From assembly GCF_030646155.1 (NCBI RefSeq), contig NZ_JAUTDN010000022.1, positions 21,936-85,935 on the forward strand: 64,000 nucleotides of DNA, read 5' to 3'. This stretch comes from Conexibacter sp. CPCC 205762. Its GTDB lineage: Bacteria > Actinomycetota > Thermoleophilia > Solirubrobacterales > Solirubrobacteraceae. Shown here in pieces: positions 48,590-58,255 of the stretch (within the stretch, counting starts at the first letter, position 1; every line of letters begins with the position of its first letter). Made by a program: the position numbers and the translations under genes. Under the pieces are notes generated by a model, which had not been told where the DNA came from, did no database searches, and saw only the letters and a program-made list of their open reading frames with translations.

Positions 48590-48648
48590 CGTTTCAGGTG
48601 CGCGGCTCGACCCACCACGGCGTGGTGCGCGTCTGCGAGGCTGAGCCG

Positions 48649-49065
48649 ATGGCCGACCGCGCTCGACACGACGTGCTGACGGCGGCGGCCGTCGCGGGCG
48701 TCGTCAGCGGGGTGCCGTCGACCGTGTGGACGCTGCGGGCCGGCGGCGACCTGGTGGAGAGCAGCCGGGCGGCGGGGGCGCTGCTCGTCGGCGAGCGACG
48801 TTCCGCGGGGCTGCGGCTGACCGCGGCGGTGCCGGTGCACGCCGCGCTGTCGATCGGCTGGAGCGCGCTGCTGGCGCGGACGCTGCCAGGCCGGCATGAG
48901 CCGCTGTGGGGTGCGGTGGCGGGAGCGGGAATCGCGGCGCTCGACCTGGGGCTGATCGGGCGGCGGATTCCGGCGATCGCGGCGCTGGCGCAGGGTCCGC
49001 AGTGGGCCGACCACGTCGCCTTCGGGGCGGCCGTCGGGATCGTGCTGCACGCGCGGCGGCGGTGA
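48649..49065 (+). CDS. Small membrane protein, unknown function
   Basis: 138 residues from the ATG at 48649. Four hydrophobic stretches (VLTAAAVAGVVSGVPST, LTAAVPVHAALSIGWSALL, LWGAVAGAGIAALDLGLIG, HVAFGAAVGIVLHA) alternate with short basic loops. Similar four-helix proteins are common in actinobacteria without known role. The gene stands alone between a secreted protein gene and a convergent acyl-CoA ligase-like gene. Confidence 0.6.
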   Translation: MADRARHDVLTAAAVAGVVSGVPSTVWTLRAGGDLVESSRAAGALLVGERRSAGLRLTAAVPVHAALSIGWSALLARTLPGRHEPLWGAVAGAGIAALDLGLIGRRIPAIAALAQGPQWADHVAFGAAVGIVLHARRR

Positions 49066-49084
49066 CGCCGCGAGCGCTGCGTGG

Positions 49085-50662
49085 TCACTCCAGCTCGATC
49101 GCCGCGCCGGCCTGCAGCGCGGCGACCAGCTCGCTGCGCTGCAGCTTGCCGCGCGGTGAGAGCGGGAGGGCGTCGAGCGCGAAGACGCGGTGCGGGCGGC
49201 TCGGGGCGGGCAGCGTCGCGCGGGCGTGGGCACGGACCTCGGCGCGGGTGGGGAGCGCGGCGGTGAGGTCGGCGGCGGGGGCGGGCGCGGCAGGCGCGGG
49301 CGCGGCGGGCGCGGGGGCGGCGGGCGCCGGCGCGGCGGGGATGAGGACGGCGACGGGGATCTCGCCCCAGCGCGGGTCGGGGAGGGCGACGCAGGCGACG
49401 GCGGCGACGCCGGGGAGGGCGGCGAGGGCGGCCTCGACCTCGGCCGGCTCGACGTTGAGGCCGCCGGAGATGATCGTGTCGCTGGCGCGACCGGCCAGCG
49501 TGAGGCAGCCGCCGCGCAGCGTGCCGAGGTCGCCGACGGTCGCCCAGCCGCCGGAGTCGGGCCCGCCGGTCAGGCCCTGCTCGGTCAGATAGCCGCTGAA
49601 CAGCATGTCGCTGCGGACGTGCACGACGCCCTGCTCGCCGTCGGGCAGCGGGCTGCCGTCGCCGGGGTCGCGGATCTCGACCTCGACGCCCGCGAACGGG
49701 CGGCCGGCGCTGCCGGGCGGTGCCGGGTCGCGGGTCGCGTCGAGCGCGACGAAGCTCAGCTCGGAGGCGCCGTAGAAATGCGCGATCGCAGCGCCCGGCG
49801 CCAGCTGCGCGAGCCGGTTGCGGGCCTGCGCTGGCCACGGCGCCGCCGACGACAGCAGCTCGCGCAGCGCCGGGTACGTGCGCTCGCCGAGCAGCTCCGC
49901 CAGCCGCACCGCCAGCGTCGGGACGAGGTACGCGTGCGTCGTCGCGGTGCCGGGCGCGAAGCTCTCCTCCAGCGGGCGCAGGTCGACCGCCGCGCCGCGC
50001 GTGAGCGCGTGCAGCGCGCCGTAGAAGTAGTGCGAGTGGTCGAGCGCTCCGGGCGCGGCCACGCGGTCGCCGGGGCCGACGTCGAAGGCGTCGTCGGAGC
50101 GGTCGAGCGTCGTCGCCCACGACGCCTGGTCGCGCACGAACAGCTTCGGCTCGCCGCTCGTGCCCGACGTCAGCCCGACGAGCAGCTCCGCCGCAGGATC
50201 CGGCGGGGGTGGGAAGGCGGCGCCCTCGGGCGGCGCGACGGCGGGCGGCGCCGCAGCGGGCGGCGCGACGGCAGGCGCGGGCCGCGTCAGCTCCTGCGGC
50301 GTTCGCAGCGGGGTGCCGAGCGGGCGCAGGGCGGCGGTGCGGGAGGCCGGGGTGACGACCAGCGCCGGCGCCGCGATCCGCAGGACGCGCGCGAGCTGCT
50401 GCTCGGTCAGGTGGCGATGCAGCAGGACGAGGCTCGTGCCGGCCGCCATCGCACCGAGCGCGACGGCGAGCGAGTCGGCGTCGGAGCGGGCCAGCAGCGC
50501 GATCCGCCGCTCGCCCGCGACCCGCGCAGCGACCGCCGCGGCCCGCCGCGCCAGTTCGCCATACCCGACCTGCTCGCCGGCCGCGACGACGGCGAGCGCG
50601 TCGGGTGCCTCCGCCGCCCGCGCGGCGAAGCGGGTGGCGAGCAACGGGGAGCCTGGCGACAT
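49085..50662 (-). CDS. ANL-family AMP-binding enzyme with Ala-Pro repeat insertion
   Basis: 525 residues. P-loop VGLTSGTSGEPKLFVRDQ, AHFYGASELSF, GRASDTIISGGLNVEPAEVEAAL and the Lys of SPRGKLQRSEL are those of acyl-CoA ligases, but the N-terminal half is shortened and a run of about seven APAAPAP units (49265-49335) is inserted in the C-terminal lid domain. A second Ala/Pro-rich stretch lies near residue 130. It is outside the TetR regulon. Short DHSHYFYG and FVRDQASW segments resemble bacterial fatty-acid/siderophore-type ligases; the substrate is unknown. Confidence 0.8.
   Translation of the reverse strand: MSPGSPLLATRFAARAAEAPDALAVVAAGEQVGYGELARRAAAVAARVAGERRIALLARSDADSLAVALGAMAAGTSLVLLHRHLTEQQLARVLRIAAPALVVTPASRTAALRPLGTPLRTPQELTRPAPAVAPPAAAPPAVAPPEGAAFPPPPDPAAELLVGLTSGTSGEPKLFVRDQASWATTLDRSDDAFDVGPGDRVAAPGALDHSHYFYGALHALTRGAAVDLRPLEESFAPGTATTHAYLVPTLAVRLAELLGERTYPALRELLSSAAPWPAQARNRLAQLAPGAAIAHFYGASELSFVALDATRDPAPPGSAGRPFAGVEVEIRDPGDGSPLPDGEQGVVHVRSDMLFSGYLTEQGLTGGPDSGGWATVGDLGTLRGGCLTLAGRASDTIISGGLNVEPAEVEAALAALPGVAAVACVALPDPRWGEIPVAVLIPAAPAPAAPAPAAPAPAAPAPAADLTAALPTRAEVRAHARATLPAPSRPHRVFALDALPLSPRGKLQRSELVAALQAGAAIELE
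49265..49335. repeat. Tandem GC-rich repeat coding for APAAPAP
   Basis: Units of about 12-15 bp (GCGGGCGCGGGCGCG-like) repeated within the lid domain of the ANL enzyme. Such a track is prone to slippage and changes hinge length. Confidence 0.6.
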
Positions 50663-50747
50663 CGGCGGAGCCTATGCGCACGCGGCAGGCCGCGGCGAGG
50701 CGCCGCACCAGCGGAGGCTGCCCGCGGGCCTCCTAGGATGAGCGGCG

Positions 50748-51800
50748 ATGACTCCCTCCACCGCTCACGCAGTCGGCGCCACCGCAGCCGACGCCCCGCT
50801 CGCCCCGCTCCAGATCGAGCGGCGCGCGTGCGGCTCCGGCGACGTCCGCATCGAGATCAGCTACTGCGGCGTCTGCCACTCCGACATCCACTTCACGCGC
50901 GGCGAATGGGGCGAGATCCCCTACCCGGCGATCCCCGGCCACGAGATCACCGGCATCGTCGCCGAGGTCGGCGCCGACGTGACGCGCTTCGCTCCCGGCG
51001 ATCGCGTCGGCGTCGGCTGCATGGTCAACTCCTGCCGCGAGTGCGACAACTGCGTCGCGGGCGAGGAGCAGTACTGCCTGCGCGGCAACACGCAGACGTA
51101 CGGCTCGGTCGACAGAGACGGCACGATCACCTACGGCGGCTACTCCTCCCACGTCGTCGTCGACCAGGACTTCGTGCTGCGGATCCCCGACGGCCTCGCG
51201 CTCGACGTCGCCGCGCCGCTGCTGTGCGCCGGCGTCACGACCTGGTCGCCGCTGCGCCACTGGGGCGCCGGGCCGGGCAGACGGGTCGCGGTCGTCGGCC
51301 TCGGCGGGCTCGGCCACATGGCGGTCAAGTTCGCGAAGGCGCTCGGCGCCGAGGTGACCGTCCTGTCGCAGTCGCTGCGCAAGCAGGAGGACGGCCTGCG
51401 GCTCGGCGCCGACGCCTACTACGCGACCAGCGACAGAGCGACCTTCGGCGAGCTGGCCGGCCGCTTCGACCTGATCGTCAACACCGTCAGCGCGCCGCTC
51501 AGCATGGGCCGCTTCCTGCGGCTGCTGAAGACCGACGGCGCCTTCGTCAACGTCGGCGCGCCGCCGGAGCCGCTGGCGGTCCCGGTCTTCGCGCTGATCG
51601 GCCAGCGGCGCACGTTCGCCGGCTCGGCGATCGGCTCGATCCGCGAGACGCAGGAGATGCTCGACTTCTGCGCCGAGCACGCGATCGGCGCCGAGATCGA
51701 GCTGATCGGCGCCGACCGCATCAACGAGGCGTGGGAGCGCGTGCTCGCCTCCGACGTCCGCTACCGCTTCGTGATCGACAGCGCGACGCTCGGCGGCTGA
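50748..51800 (+). CDS. Zinc-dependent alcohol dehydrogenase (CAD/YahK-like)
   Basis: 350 residues. Catalytic zinc ligands Cys40 (CGVCHSD), His65 (GHE) and Cys160; structural zinc Cys96, 99, 102 and 110; NADP-binding [18 protein letters not shown] (184 onward). This is the cinnamyl-alcohol dehydrogenase-type branch that reduces many aldehydes with NADPH. The first 20 residues are slightly longer than usual. No obvious partner gene; it stands between the ANL gene (divergent) and a secreted repeat protein. Confidence 0.93.
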   Translation: MTPSTAHAVGATAADAPLAPLQIERRACGSGDVRIEISYCGVCHSDIHFTRGEWGEIPYPAIPGHEITGIVAEVGADVTRFAPGDRVGVGCMVNSCRECDNCVAGEEQYCLRGNTQTYGSVDRDGTITYGGYSSHVVVDQDFVLRIPDGLALDVAAPLLCAGVTTWSPLRHWGAGPGRRVAVVGLGGLGHMAVKFAKALGAEVTVLSQSLRKQEDGLRLGADAYYATSDRATFGELAGRFDLIVNTVSAPLSMGRFLRLLKTDGAFVNVGAPPEPLAVPVFALIGQRRTFAGSAIGSIRETQEMLDFCAEHAIGAEIELIGADRINEAWERVLASDVRYRFVIDSATLGG

Positions 51801-51967
51801 CGCGCAGCGACCGGCCGCCGTCGGTCGAGCAGATGGAGCGCAAGAGAGCGTTCGGCAGCATTCGTCGAGCACGCTGGTTCGGGCTTCAGTAACGGCGTCC
51901 GGCGGCCGATAGAGGGCGCCAGTACGCTGACGCCCCGCTCTCCTCGAACACGGAGGTTCGTGCCTCG

Positions 51968-54106
51968 ATGTCCCGACGGCTGCTCGCTCTGCTCGTCACC
52001 GCCTGCACGGCGGCGCTGCTGTCTCTGTCCGGGACCGCGCAGGCCGACTTCGAGCAGGGCTTCGAGACGGGACCGTGGTTTCCCGGCTGGGAGTCGCGGA
52101 ACAGCTCGTCGCCGCCCAGCCCGAGCGGCTGGACGATGGGCGCGGCCGGCAGCCCGTTCGACGCCGCCGACGGCAGCCCGGACTCGTATGTCGTCTCCGA
52201 CGGGAGCACGGTCGGCTCCGGCGGCAGACTGTCGCACTGGCTGACCTCACCCGACATCATCCTGCGCGGCGGCGATCAGATCGTCTTCAAGCTGCGCGGT
52301 CCCGGCAGCCCGCTCAAGCCCGACCGGGTCGAGCTGCGGCTGGCGCGCAACGGCCCCGGAAGCCTTCCCGGGCTCGACGCGGACGGCGTCGGCGACTACG
52401 ACCTGCTGCTGAAGACGATCGCCAGCGACGATCCCGACGGCTTCCCGACCGACTGGACGACGTACAGCGTCACGCTCAGCGGCAGAGACCTGCCGTCGCC
52501 GATGAGCGGCCGCTTCGCCTTCCGCCACGTCGCCGCGGACACGACGACCGCCGGCGACCTGGTCGCGATCGACAGCGTCAGATACGTCGAGGACAGAACG
52601 CCGCCGGCCGCGCCGGCCGACGCGCAGATCGTGACGCCGTCCCCGGGCACGAGCCAGAACCCGACCGTCAGAGCGACGCTCGGCGAGCCGGGCTACGTGT
52701 ACTTCTTCAACACCGCGAGCTGCAGCCTCCTCGGCGGCGTCAAGGCCGTCGAAGCCCCGGACGGCGGGACGATCAGCACCGAGTACCCGCTGTCCTTCGA
52801 CGCCACGAAGACGTTCTCCGTCTACGCGACCGACTACGCCGGCAACGCCTCCGAATGCGTCGAGCTGGGCAGCTACCAGCACGACGGCACCGCGCCGGTC
52901 TCGCTGCTCGACCTGCCCTCCGGCTGGCACGCCGCGCCGGTCGCGGCGAGACTGACGGCGACCGACAGAGACGCCTATGGCACCGGCGACGGCAGCGGCG
53001 TCAGCGCGATCCACTACACGAAGGGCGTCGCGCCCGCGACGCCGACGACCGCCAGCGCGACGTACGACGCCGCCGACCCGCCGCTGCTCGGCGACGGCGA
53101 GCGGATCAAGTGGTTCGCCGTCGACGTCGTCGGCAACCAGGAGGCGGTGCAGGTCTCCGACCCCGCCCAGGTCGACACGACCGCGCCGCTGACGAGCGAC
53201 GCCGTGCCGAGCGGCTGGGTCGCGGTCGCGCCGGCCGCGAGACTGACCGCGACCGACGCGCAGAGCGGCGTCGCGACGACCTACTTCACGATCGGCGCCG
53301 ACCCCGCGCCGCCGACGACCGCGAGCACCGTCTACAACCCGGACGCGCCGCCGACGCTCAACGACGGCGAGTCGATCCGCTACTTCAGCGTCGACGCCGT
53401 CGGCAACGCCGCGACGGCGCGCAGATCGGCCGCCGCGAGAGTCGACATGACCGCGCCGACCAGCGGCGACAGCGTCACCGGCGCGACGCTCGCCGGCCCG
53501 GTCACGCTGACCGCCGCCGATGCGCAGTCGGGCGTGGCGGCGACTCACTACACGACCGGCGTCGATCCGGCCGAGCCGACGACCGCGAGCGCCGTCTACG
53601 ACCCGGCGAACCGGCCGCTGCTCGCCGCGGGCGAGCGGATCCGCTACTTCAGCGTCGACGCCGTCGGCAACGCCGAGAGAGCGCGGCTGTCGCTGGCGGT
53701 GCCGGTGCCGCCGCTCCAGCAGGTCGACCCGCCGGCGCCGCAGCCAGACCCGGGCGTGCAGCAGCCGCCGGCGAGCCCGCCCGCGTCCAGAGGCGGGACG
53801 CCGACGGCAGCGAAGCCGGCGGTCGCGCTCGCGCGCGGCGACCTGAAGGCGACCCGCGCCGGCACGGTCTCGCTGAGCGTGAGCTGCAGCGGCGCGCGCT
53901 GCAGCGGCACGCTCACGATCAAGGTCCGCAGAACGACGATCGCGAGCGCCCGCTACGCGATCGCAGCCGGCAAGCGCGCGACCGTCAGCGCGAGGCTGAC
54001 GGCCGCCGGCCGCAGACTGCTCGCCAGAGCGCGCGGCGGCAGGCTCGCCGTCACCGTGACGGTCGCGGGCAGAAGCACCGCCCGCACGCTGGTGCGCGGG
54101 CGATAG
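51968..54106 (+). CDS. Secreted protein with OmpL47-type Ig-like repeats
   Basis: 712 residues. A signal peptide ends at AQADF. A jelly-roll-like N-terminal domain (about 25-190, FEQGFETGPWFPGWE, WLTSPDIILRGGDQIVFKLRG) is followed by an Ig-like domain and then three repeats (about 305-395, 396-490, 491-575) each with TAPVT/TSDS, RLTATDxxSGV, TT/HYTxG and YFSVDAVGNxE. A Pro-rich linker and a basic beta-rich C-terminal domain complete it. These are adhesion or scaffold modules; no catalytic motif seen. Arginine is often encoded by AGA. Confidence 0.8.
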   Translation: MSRRLLALLVTACTAALLSLSGTAQADFEQGFETGPWFPGWESRNSSSPPSPSGWTMGAAGSPFDAADGSPDSYVVSDGSTVGSGGRLSHWLTSPDIILRGGDQIVFKLRGPGSPLKPDRVELRLARNGPGSLPGLDADGVGDYDLLLKTIASDDPDGFPTDWTTYSVTLSGRDLPSPMSGRFAFRHVAADTTTAGDLVAIDSVRYVEDRTPPAAPADAQIVTPSPGTSQNPTVRATLGEPGYVYFFNTASCSLLGGVKAVEAPDGGTISTEYPLSFDATKTFSVYATDYAGNASECVELGSYQHDGTAPVSLLDLPSGWHAAPVAARLTATDRDAYGTGDGSGVSAIHYTKGVAPATPTTASATYDAADPPLLGDGERIKWFAVDVVGNQEAVQVSDPAQVDTTAPLTSDAVPSGWVAVAPAARLTATDAQSGVATTYFTIGADPAPPTTASTVYNPDAPPTLNDGESIRYFSVDAVGNAATARRSAAARVDMTAPTSGDSVTGATLAGPVTLTAADAQSGVAATHYTTGVDPAEPTTASAVYDPANRPLLAAGERIRYFSVDAVGNAERARLSLAVPVPPLQQVDPPAPQPDPGVQQPPASPPASRGGTPTAAKPAVALARGDLKATRAGTVSLSVSCSGARCSGTLTIKVRRTTIASARYAIAAGKRATVSARLTAAGRRLLARARGGRLAVTVTVAGRSTARTLVRGR

Positions 54107-54119
54107 CGGGCGCCGCCGT

Positions 54120-54941
54120 TCAGCTCATGCGCGGGCGGCGGCTCGCGCGCGGACGGCGCTCCATCCGCCGGAAGAGCGGGCCGCGCGCGGCGGCCGGCTC
54201 GGCCTGCGCCAGCTCGCGCAGGTTTCTCAGCGCGCGGGCGGTCAGCAGCAGCAGCATGCCGGCGGCGAGCGCGACGCCGGCGAGGTCGAGCGCGGTGACC
54301 GTGACGCCGAACAGCTCGACGCGCGGATCGAGGCCGAGCGCGAGGGCGGTGTTGAGCGCGATCAGGATCACGCGCACCTCGGTCGGGCCGATCAGGCCGT
54401 AGCCGATCGAGAAGCGGCCGAGCGCCTGGCTCTCGAGGTAGACGTTGACCGACAGCACCAGGTAGGCGACGCCGAGCAGCATCCCGACCGACAGCAGCAT
54501 GTGCGGCGAGAGGCCGAGCCCGATCGCGATCGCGGCGGTCGCGCCCGCGTCGACGAGGTGGTCGAGGTAGTAGCCGTAGCGCGGCCGCTGGATCTCGCGC
54601 ACGCGCGCGAGCGTGCCGTCGAGCGAGTCGCCGAGCCAGTGGACGACGAGCAGGCCGCTGGCGACCCACAGCCACACGTCGCTGTTGTTCGACAGTCCAT
54701 ACGCGACGCAGATCGCGATCGCCGCGACGATCCCGAGCAGCGTCAGGTCGTCGGGCAGCAGCCAGCGCGGCAGCCGCCGCGCGATCGCCCGCAGCACCCG
54801 CTTCTCCGGTCTGGCGAGCAGGAAGCTCGGCTCGCGGGTGGCGTTGACGCCGCGCGCCGGCGCGCCGGCGTCGGGCGCTGCGGTGGCGGTGACTCCCGCC
54901 TCGTTCGCGGACTCTGTCGACCGCCGGTCAGTAGCGTTCAT
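54120..54941 (-). CDS. CDP-alcohol phosphatidyltransferase family protein
   Basis: 273 residues. The family signature D-x2-DG-x2-AR-x9-G-x3-D-x3-D is complete (DSLDGTLARV to YYLDHLVD, about residues 105-130), so the metal and CDP-binding residues are all present. About six membrane helices follow. The N-terminal 50 residues are polar and poorly conserved, the C-terminal tail is basic. It makes a phospholipid from CDP-diacylglycerol or CDP-alcohol; which one cannot be said. Confidence 0.88.
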   Translation of the reverse strand: MNATDRRSTESANEAGVTATAAPDAGAPARGVNATREPSFLLARPEKRVLRAIARRLPRWLLPDDLTLLGIVAAIAICVAYGLSNNSDVWLWVASGLLVVHWLGDSLDGTLARVREIQRPRYGYYLDHLVDAGATAAIAIGLGLSPHMLLSVGMLLGVAYLVLSVNVYLESQALGRFSIGYGLIGPTEVRVILIALNTALALGLDPRVELFGVTVTALDLAGVALAAGMLLLLTARALRNLRELAQAEPAAARGPLFRRMERRPRASRRPRMS

Positions 54942-54984
54942 GTCCTTATCTACCAGCGGTCAGCAAGCTGGTTACAGGGGCGCG

Positions 54985-56571
54985 TCAGAACCCCCAGATC
55001 TGCGGCACCAGCCCGACCGCGACGACGAAGAAGAGCGCCAGGAACGGCAAGCCGAAGCGCCAGTAGTCGCCGAAGCGGTAGCCGCCCGGACCCATCACCA
55101 TCAGGTTGCCGGGGGTCGAGATCGGCGTCAGGAAGGCGGCCGAGCAGGCGACCGCGACGCACATCAGCAGCGGCCGCGGCGAGACGTCCAGCTCAGCCGC
55201 GGCGGCGATCGCGACCGGGATCAGGATCAGCGCCGTCGCGGTGTTGCTGACCGCGATCCCGAACAGCGCTGCGACGACGAACAACGCGGCCAGCAGCAGG
55301 TACGGGCTGCCGTCGCCGACGGCGTCGATCAGCAGCCGCGCGATGTCGTCGGCGGCGCCGGTCGACTCGATCGCGCCGGACAGCGGGATCAGGCCGGCGA
55401 TCAGGATCACGGTCGGCCACGAGATCGCGCGGTACGCCTGCTCCTCGCCGATCGCGCGCGAGACCACCAGCGCGCCCGCCGCCAGCAGGCCGGCGGCCGC
55501 CGCCGGCAGCAGCCCGGTCGCCAGCAGCGCGACGAACGCCGCGAAGATCGCGAGCGTGCGGCGGGCGCCCGGCCCGAGCGCGACGAGCTGCCGCCGCACG
55601 ACCGCCGGCGGGTCGACGACGAGCACCTCGTCGCGACCGCCGAGCTGCGCGTCGAGCGACTGCCACGCCCCTTCGAGCAGCAGTACGTCGCCGGCCGCGA
55701 GCGTCGCCGGCCCGCCCTCCAGCGGCTCGCCGCGACGCTGCACCGCGAGCACGACCAGCTCGCCGCTGTCGGTCGTCATGCCGGCGAAGACGCGCTCGCC
55801 GATCAGCGGGGAGCGCGGTGGCACGACGACTTCCGCGACGCCGACCTCGCGCGTGAAGAGCGACTCCGGCACCGTCCGCGCGACGACGCCGCCCGCGATC
55901 GCGTGCTGCTCGACGAGCGTGCGCGCGTGCGCGCTGAGGTCGGGCGGGACCGACCTCGCGCGGCGGTCGGGCAGCAGCCGCGGCGCGAGCAGCAGCGACA
56001 GCGCGACCGCCCCCACCGTCAGCGGCACGCCGACCAGCGCGAACGAGAAGAAGCCGAAGCGGCCGGCGCCGGCGTCGGCCGCCGCCTGCGAGGCGAGGAT
56101 GTTGACCGGCGACCCCATCAGCACCAGCAGCGAGCCGGCGTGGGCGCTGAAGGCGAGCGGCATCAGCAGCCGCGACGGCGCGCGGCCGATCCGCGTGCCG
56201 ATCACGACCATCATCGGCACGAGCGCGGCGACCGCGCCGTTGGGCGTGATCAGCGCCGACAGCAGCGCCGCCAGCAGCAGCGAGAAGGCGACGAGGCGCG
56301 TGCTGTCGCCGCCCGCGGCGCGCGTCAGCCGCTGGCCGGCCCAGGTCGTCACGCCGTTCGCGTCGAGCGCCTCGCTGATCACGAACAGCGAGGCGATGAA
56401 CAGCACCGTCGGGTCGCCGAAGCCGGCGAGCGCCTCGCGCAGCGTGGTCACGCCCGTCGCGGCGAGCGTCAGCGCCACCGCCAGCGCCACCACGGCGACG
56501 GGGAGGCGGTTCCAGACGAACAGCGCGACCGCCGCCGCCAGGATCAGGAGCGTGACGGTCGCGTCGTCCAC
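54985..56571 (-). CDS. SLC13/DASS-family permease with RCK_C domain
   Basis: 528 residues. Two halves of membrane helices (GVTTLREALAGFGDPTVLFIASLFVISEAL; SWPTVILIAGLIPLSGAIESTGAADDIARLL) flank cytoplasmic RCK_C-like segments (about 220-345: EVGVAEVVVPPRSPLIGERVF, VLLLEGAWQSLDAQLGG). TPISTPGNLMVMGPGGYRFGDY near the C-terminus is the family's substrate-binding repeat. It imports dicarboxylates or sulfate with sodium or protons; RCK_C domains suggest nucleotide or anion control. Confidence 0.88.
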   Translation of the reverse strand: MDDATVTLLILAAAVALFVWNRLPVAVVALAVALTLAATGVTTLREALAGFGDPTVLFIASLFVISEALDANGVTTWAGQRLTRAAGGDSTRLVAFSLLLAALLSALITPNGAVAALVPMMVVIGTRIGRAPSRLLMPLAFSAHAGSLLVLMGSPVNILASQAAADAGAGRFGFFSFALVGVPLTVGAVALSLLLAPRLLPDRRARSVPPDLSAHARTLVEQHAIAGGVVARTVPESLFTREVGVAEVVVPPRSPLIGERVFAGMTTDSGELVVLAVQRRGEPLEGGPATLAAGDVLLLEGAWQSLDAQLGGRDEVLVVDPPAVVRRQLVALGPGARRTLAIFAAFVALLATGLLPAAAAGLLAAGALVVSRAIGEEQAYRAISWPTVILIAGLIPLSGAIESTGAADDIARLLIDAVGDGSPYLLLAALFVVAALFGIAVSNTATALILIPVAIAAAAELDVSPRPLLMCVAVACSAAFLTPISTPGNLMVMGPGGYRFGDYWRFGLPFLALFFVVAVGLVPQIWGF

Positions 56572-56581
56572 GGTGGCTGCG

Positions 56582-58255
56582 TCAGCGGATCGGCGCGCCC
56601 GGCCCGAGCGGTATCCCGAGCAGGTACCAGGCGACGAAGAACAGCACCCAGGCGACGGTCAGCACGAGCGTGTACGGGATCATCAGCGCGATCACCGTCC
56701 CGATGCCGGCGTCTCTCTGGTACCGCTGCGCGAAGACGACGATCAGCGCGAAGTACGGCATCAGCGGCGTCAGCACGTTCGTCGGCGAGTCGCCGACGCG
56801 GTAGGCGGCGAGCACGGTCTGCGGCTCGATCCCGAGCCGCAGCATCAGCGGCACGAAGATCGGCGCGAGGATCGCCCACTTCGCGATCTTCGCCGGGATC
56901 ACGAAGTTGACGACGATCGTCACGACCATCACGCCGAGCAGCAGCCAGAGGTCGCCGAGGTCGAGGTCCTCGAGCACGTCGCCGAGCGAGACCGCGACCA
57001 CCTGCGCGATGTTCGAGTAGTCGAAGTAGGCGATGAACTGCGCGATCAGCAGGAACAAGAAGAGCAGGCTGGCGAGGCTCGCCCACGATCTCGTGATCAT
57101 GCCGAGCACATCGTTGCTGCCTCTGATCGTCCCGACCGCCTTGCCGTAGGCGATGCCGGCGGCGAGGAAGGCGGCCGAGATGATCACGATCAGGCTGCTC
57201 ATGAACGGCGAGTCGCCGATGATGTCGTTCGTGTCGGGGTTGCGCAGCGGCGCGCCCGACGGCAGCGTCAGCGCGGCGACGACCGCCAGCACGAGCAGCA
57301 CCGCGAGCCCCGCCCAGCGCAGGCCCTTCGCCTCCAGCGCCGCGTCGACCGCCTGCCCCTCCTCGCGCGCCAGCTCGTCCTCGTCGGCGAGCGAGCGGTC
57401 CCACGTGCCCAGTCGCGGTTCGATGATCTTCGTCGTCACGAGCGCGATCACGATCGTCAGGAAGATCGTGCAGCCGGCGCCGAAGAAGAGGTTCGCGACG
57501 AGGTCGATTCTCGTGCCGGGATCGACGAGCGCCGCCGCCTCGTTCGTTATGTCCGTGATGACCGCGTCGGCCGGGACGATCAGGATGTTGACGCCGAAGG
57601 CCGCGCTGACGGCGCCGAAGCCGGCCGCGATCCCGGCGAGCGGATGGCGCCCGACGCTCAGGAAGGCGGTCGCGGCAAGCGGGATCAGCACGAGGTAACC
57701 GGCGTCCGCGGCGATGCTGGAGACGATCCCGACGAAGACGATGATGAACGTCAGCGAGGCAGGCGTGGAGATCGCGACGAGCTTGCGGATCAGCCCGCCG
57801 ACGAGGCCCGACAGCTCCGCCACGCCGACGCCGATCATCGCCACGAGGATCACGCCCATCGCCGTGAAGCCGAGGAAGTTCGGCACGAACGAGGTGAACA
57901 TGAAGCGGATCCCGGTGACCGTCAGCAGGCCTCTGATGGCGAACGTCTCGGTCTCGACGTGGTAGTCGGGATGGCCGGCCGGCAGCGAGCTGACGCCGTC
58001 CTGGCTGAGCGACGCGGCGTGGCTGCCGGGGTCGATCACCTCGGAGCTGACGCTGACGCCGATCCAGTCGAGCAGCTGCGACAGCACGATCACCCCGACG
58101 CACAGCCCGAGGAAGAGGATCGCCGGGTTCGGAACCTTGTTGCCGGCCCGCTCGACCCACGCCAGCGCCCGCTGCGCGAAGCCGCCGTCGCCCGCCGCGC
58201 GCTGCTCGCCGAAGCCGCCGCTGCCGTCGACGTGCCCGCTCGTCGCGGCGCTCAT
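56582..58255 (-). CDS. AbgT-family transporter
   Basis: 557 residues from the ATG at 58255 (ATGA overlap with the peptidase stop). WVERAGNKVPNPAILFLGLCVGVIVLSQLL at the start, GVGVAELSGLVGGLIRK, AADAGYLVLIPLAA and the C-terminal RVGDSPTNVLTPLMPYFALIV are the conserved AbgT blocks; about eleven membrane helices. Family members import p-aminobenzoyl-glutamate or export sulfonamides. Coupling to an M20 peptidase (as in abgAB-abgT) supports uptake and hydrolysis of a PABA-glutamate-like or dipeptide compound. Confidence 0.92.
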   Translation of the reverse strand: MSAATSGHVDGSGGFGEQRAAGDGGFAQRALAWVERAGNKVPNPAILFLGLCVGVIVLSQLLDWIGVSVSSEVIDPGSHAASLSQDGVSSLPAGHPDYHVETETFAIRGLLTVTGIRFMFTSFVPNFLGFTAMGVILVAMIGVGVAELSGLVGGLIRKLVAISTPASLTFIIVFVGIVSSIAADAGYLVLIPLAATAFLSVGRHPLAGIAAGFGAVSAAFGVNILIVPADAVITDITNEAAALVDPGTRIDLVANLFFGAGCTIFLTIVIALVTTKIIEPRLGTWDRSLADEDELAREEGQAVDAALEAKGLRWAGLAVLLVLAVVAALTLPSGAPLRNPDTNDIIGDSPFMSSLIVIISAAFLAAGIAYGKAVGTIRGSNDVLGMITRSWASLASLLFLFLLIAQFIAYFDYSNIAQVVAVSLGDVLEDLDLGDLWLLLGVMVVTIVVNFVIPAKIAKWAILAPIFVPLMLRLGIEPQTVLAAYRVGDSPTNVLTPLMPYFALIVVFAQRYQRDAGIGTVIALMIPYTLVLTVAWVLFFVAWYLLGIPLGPGAPIR

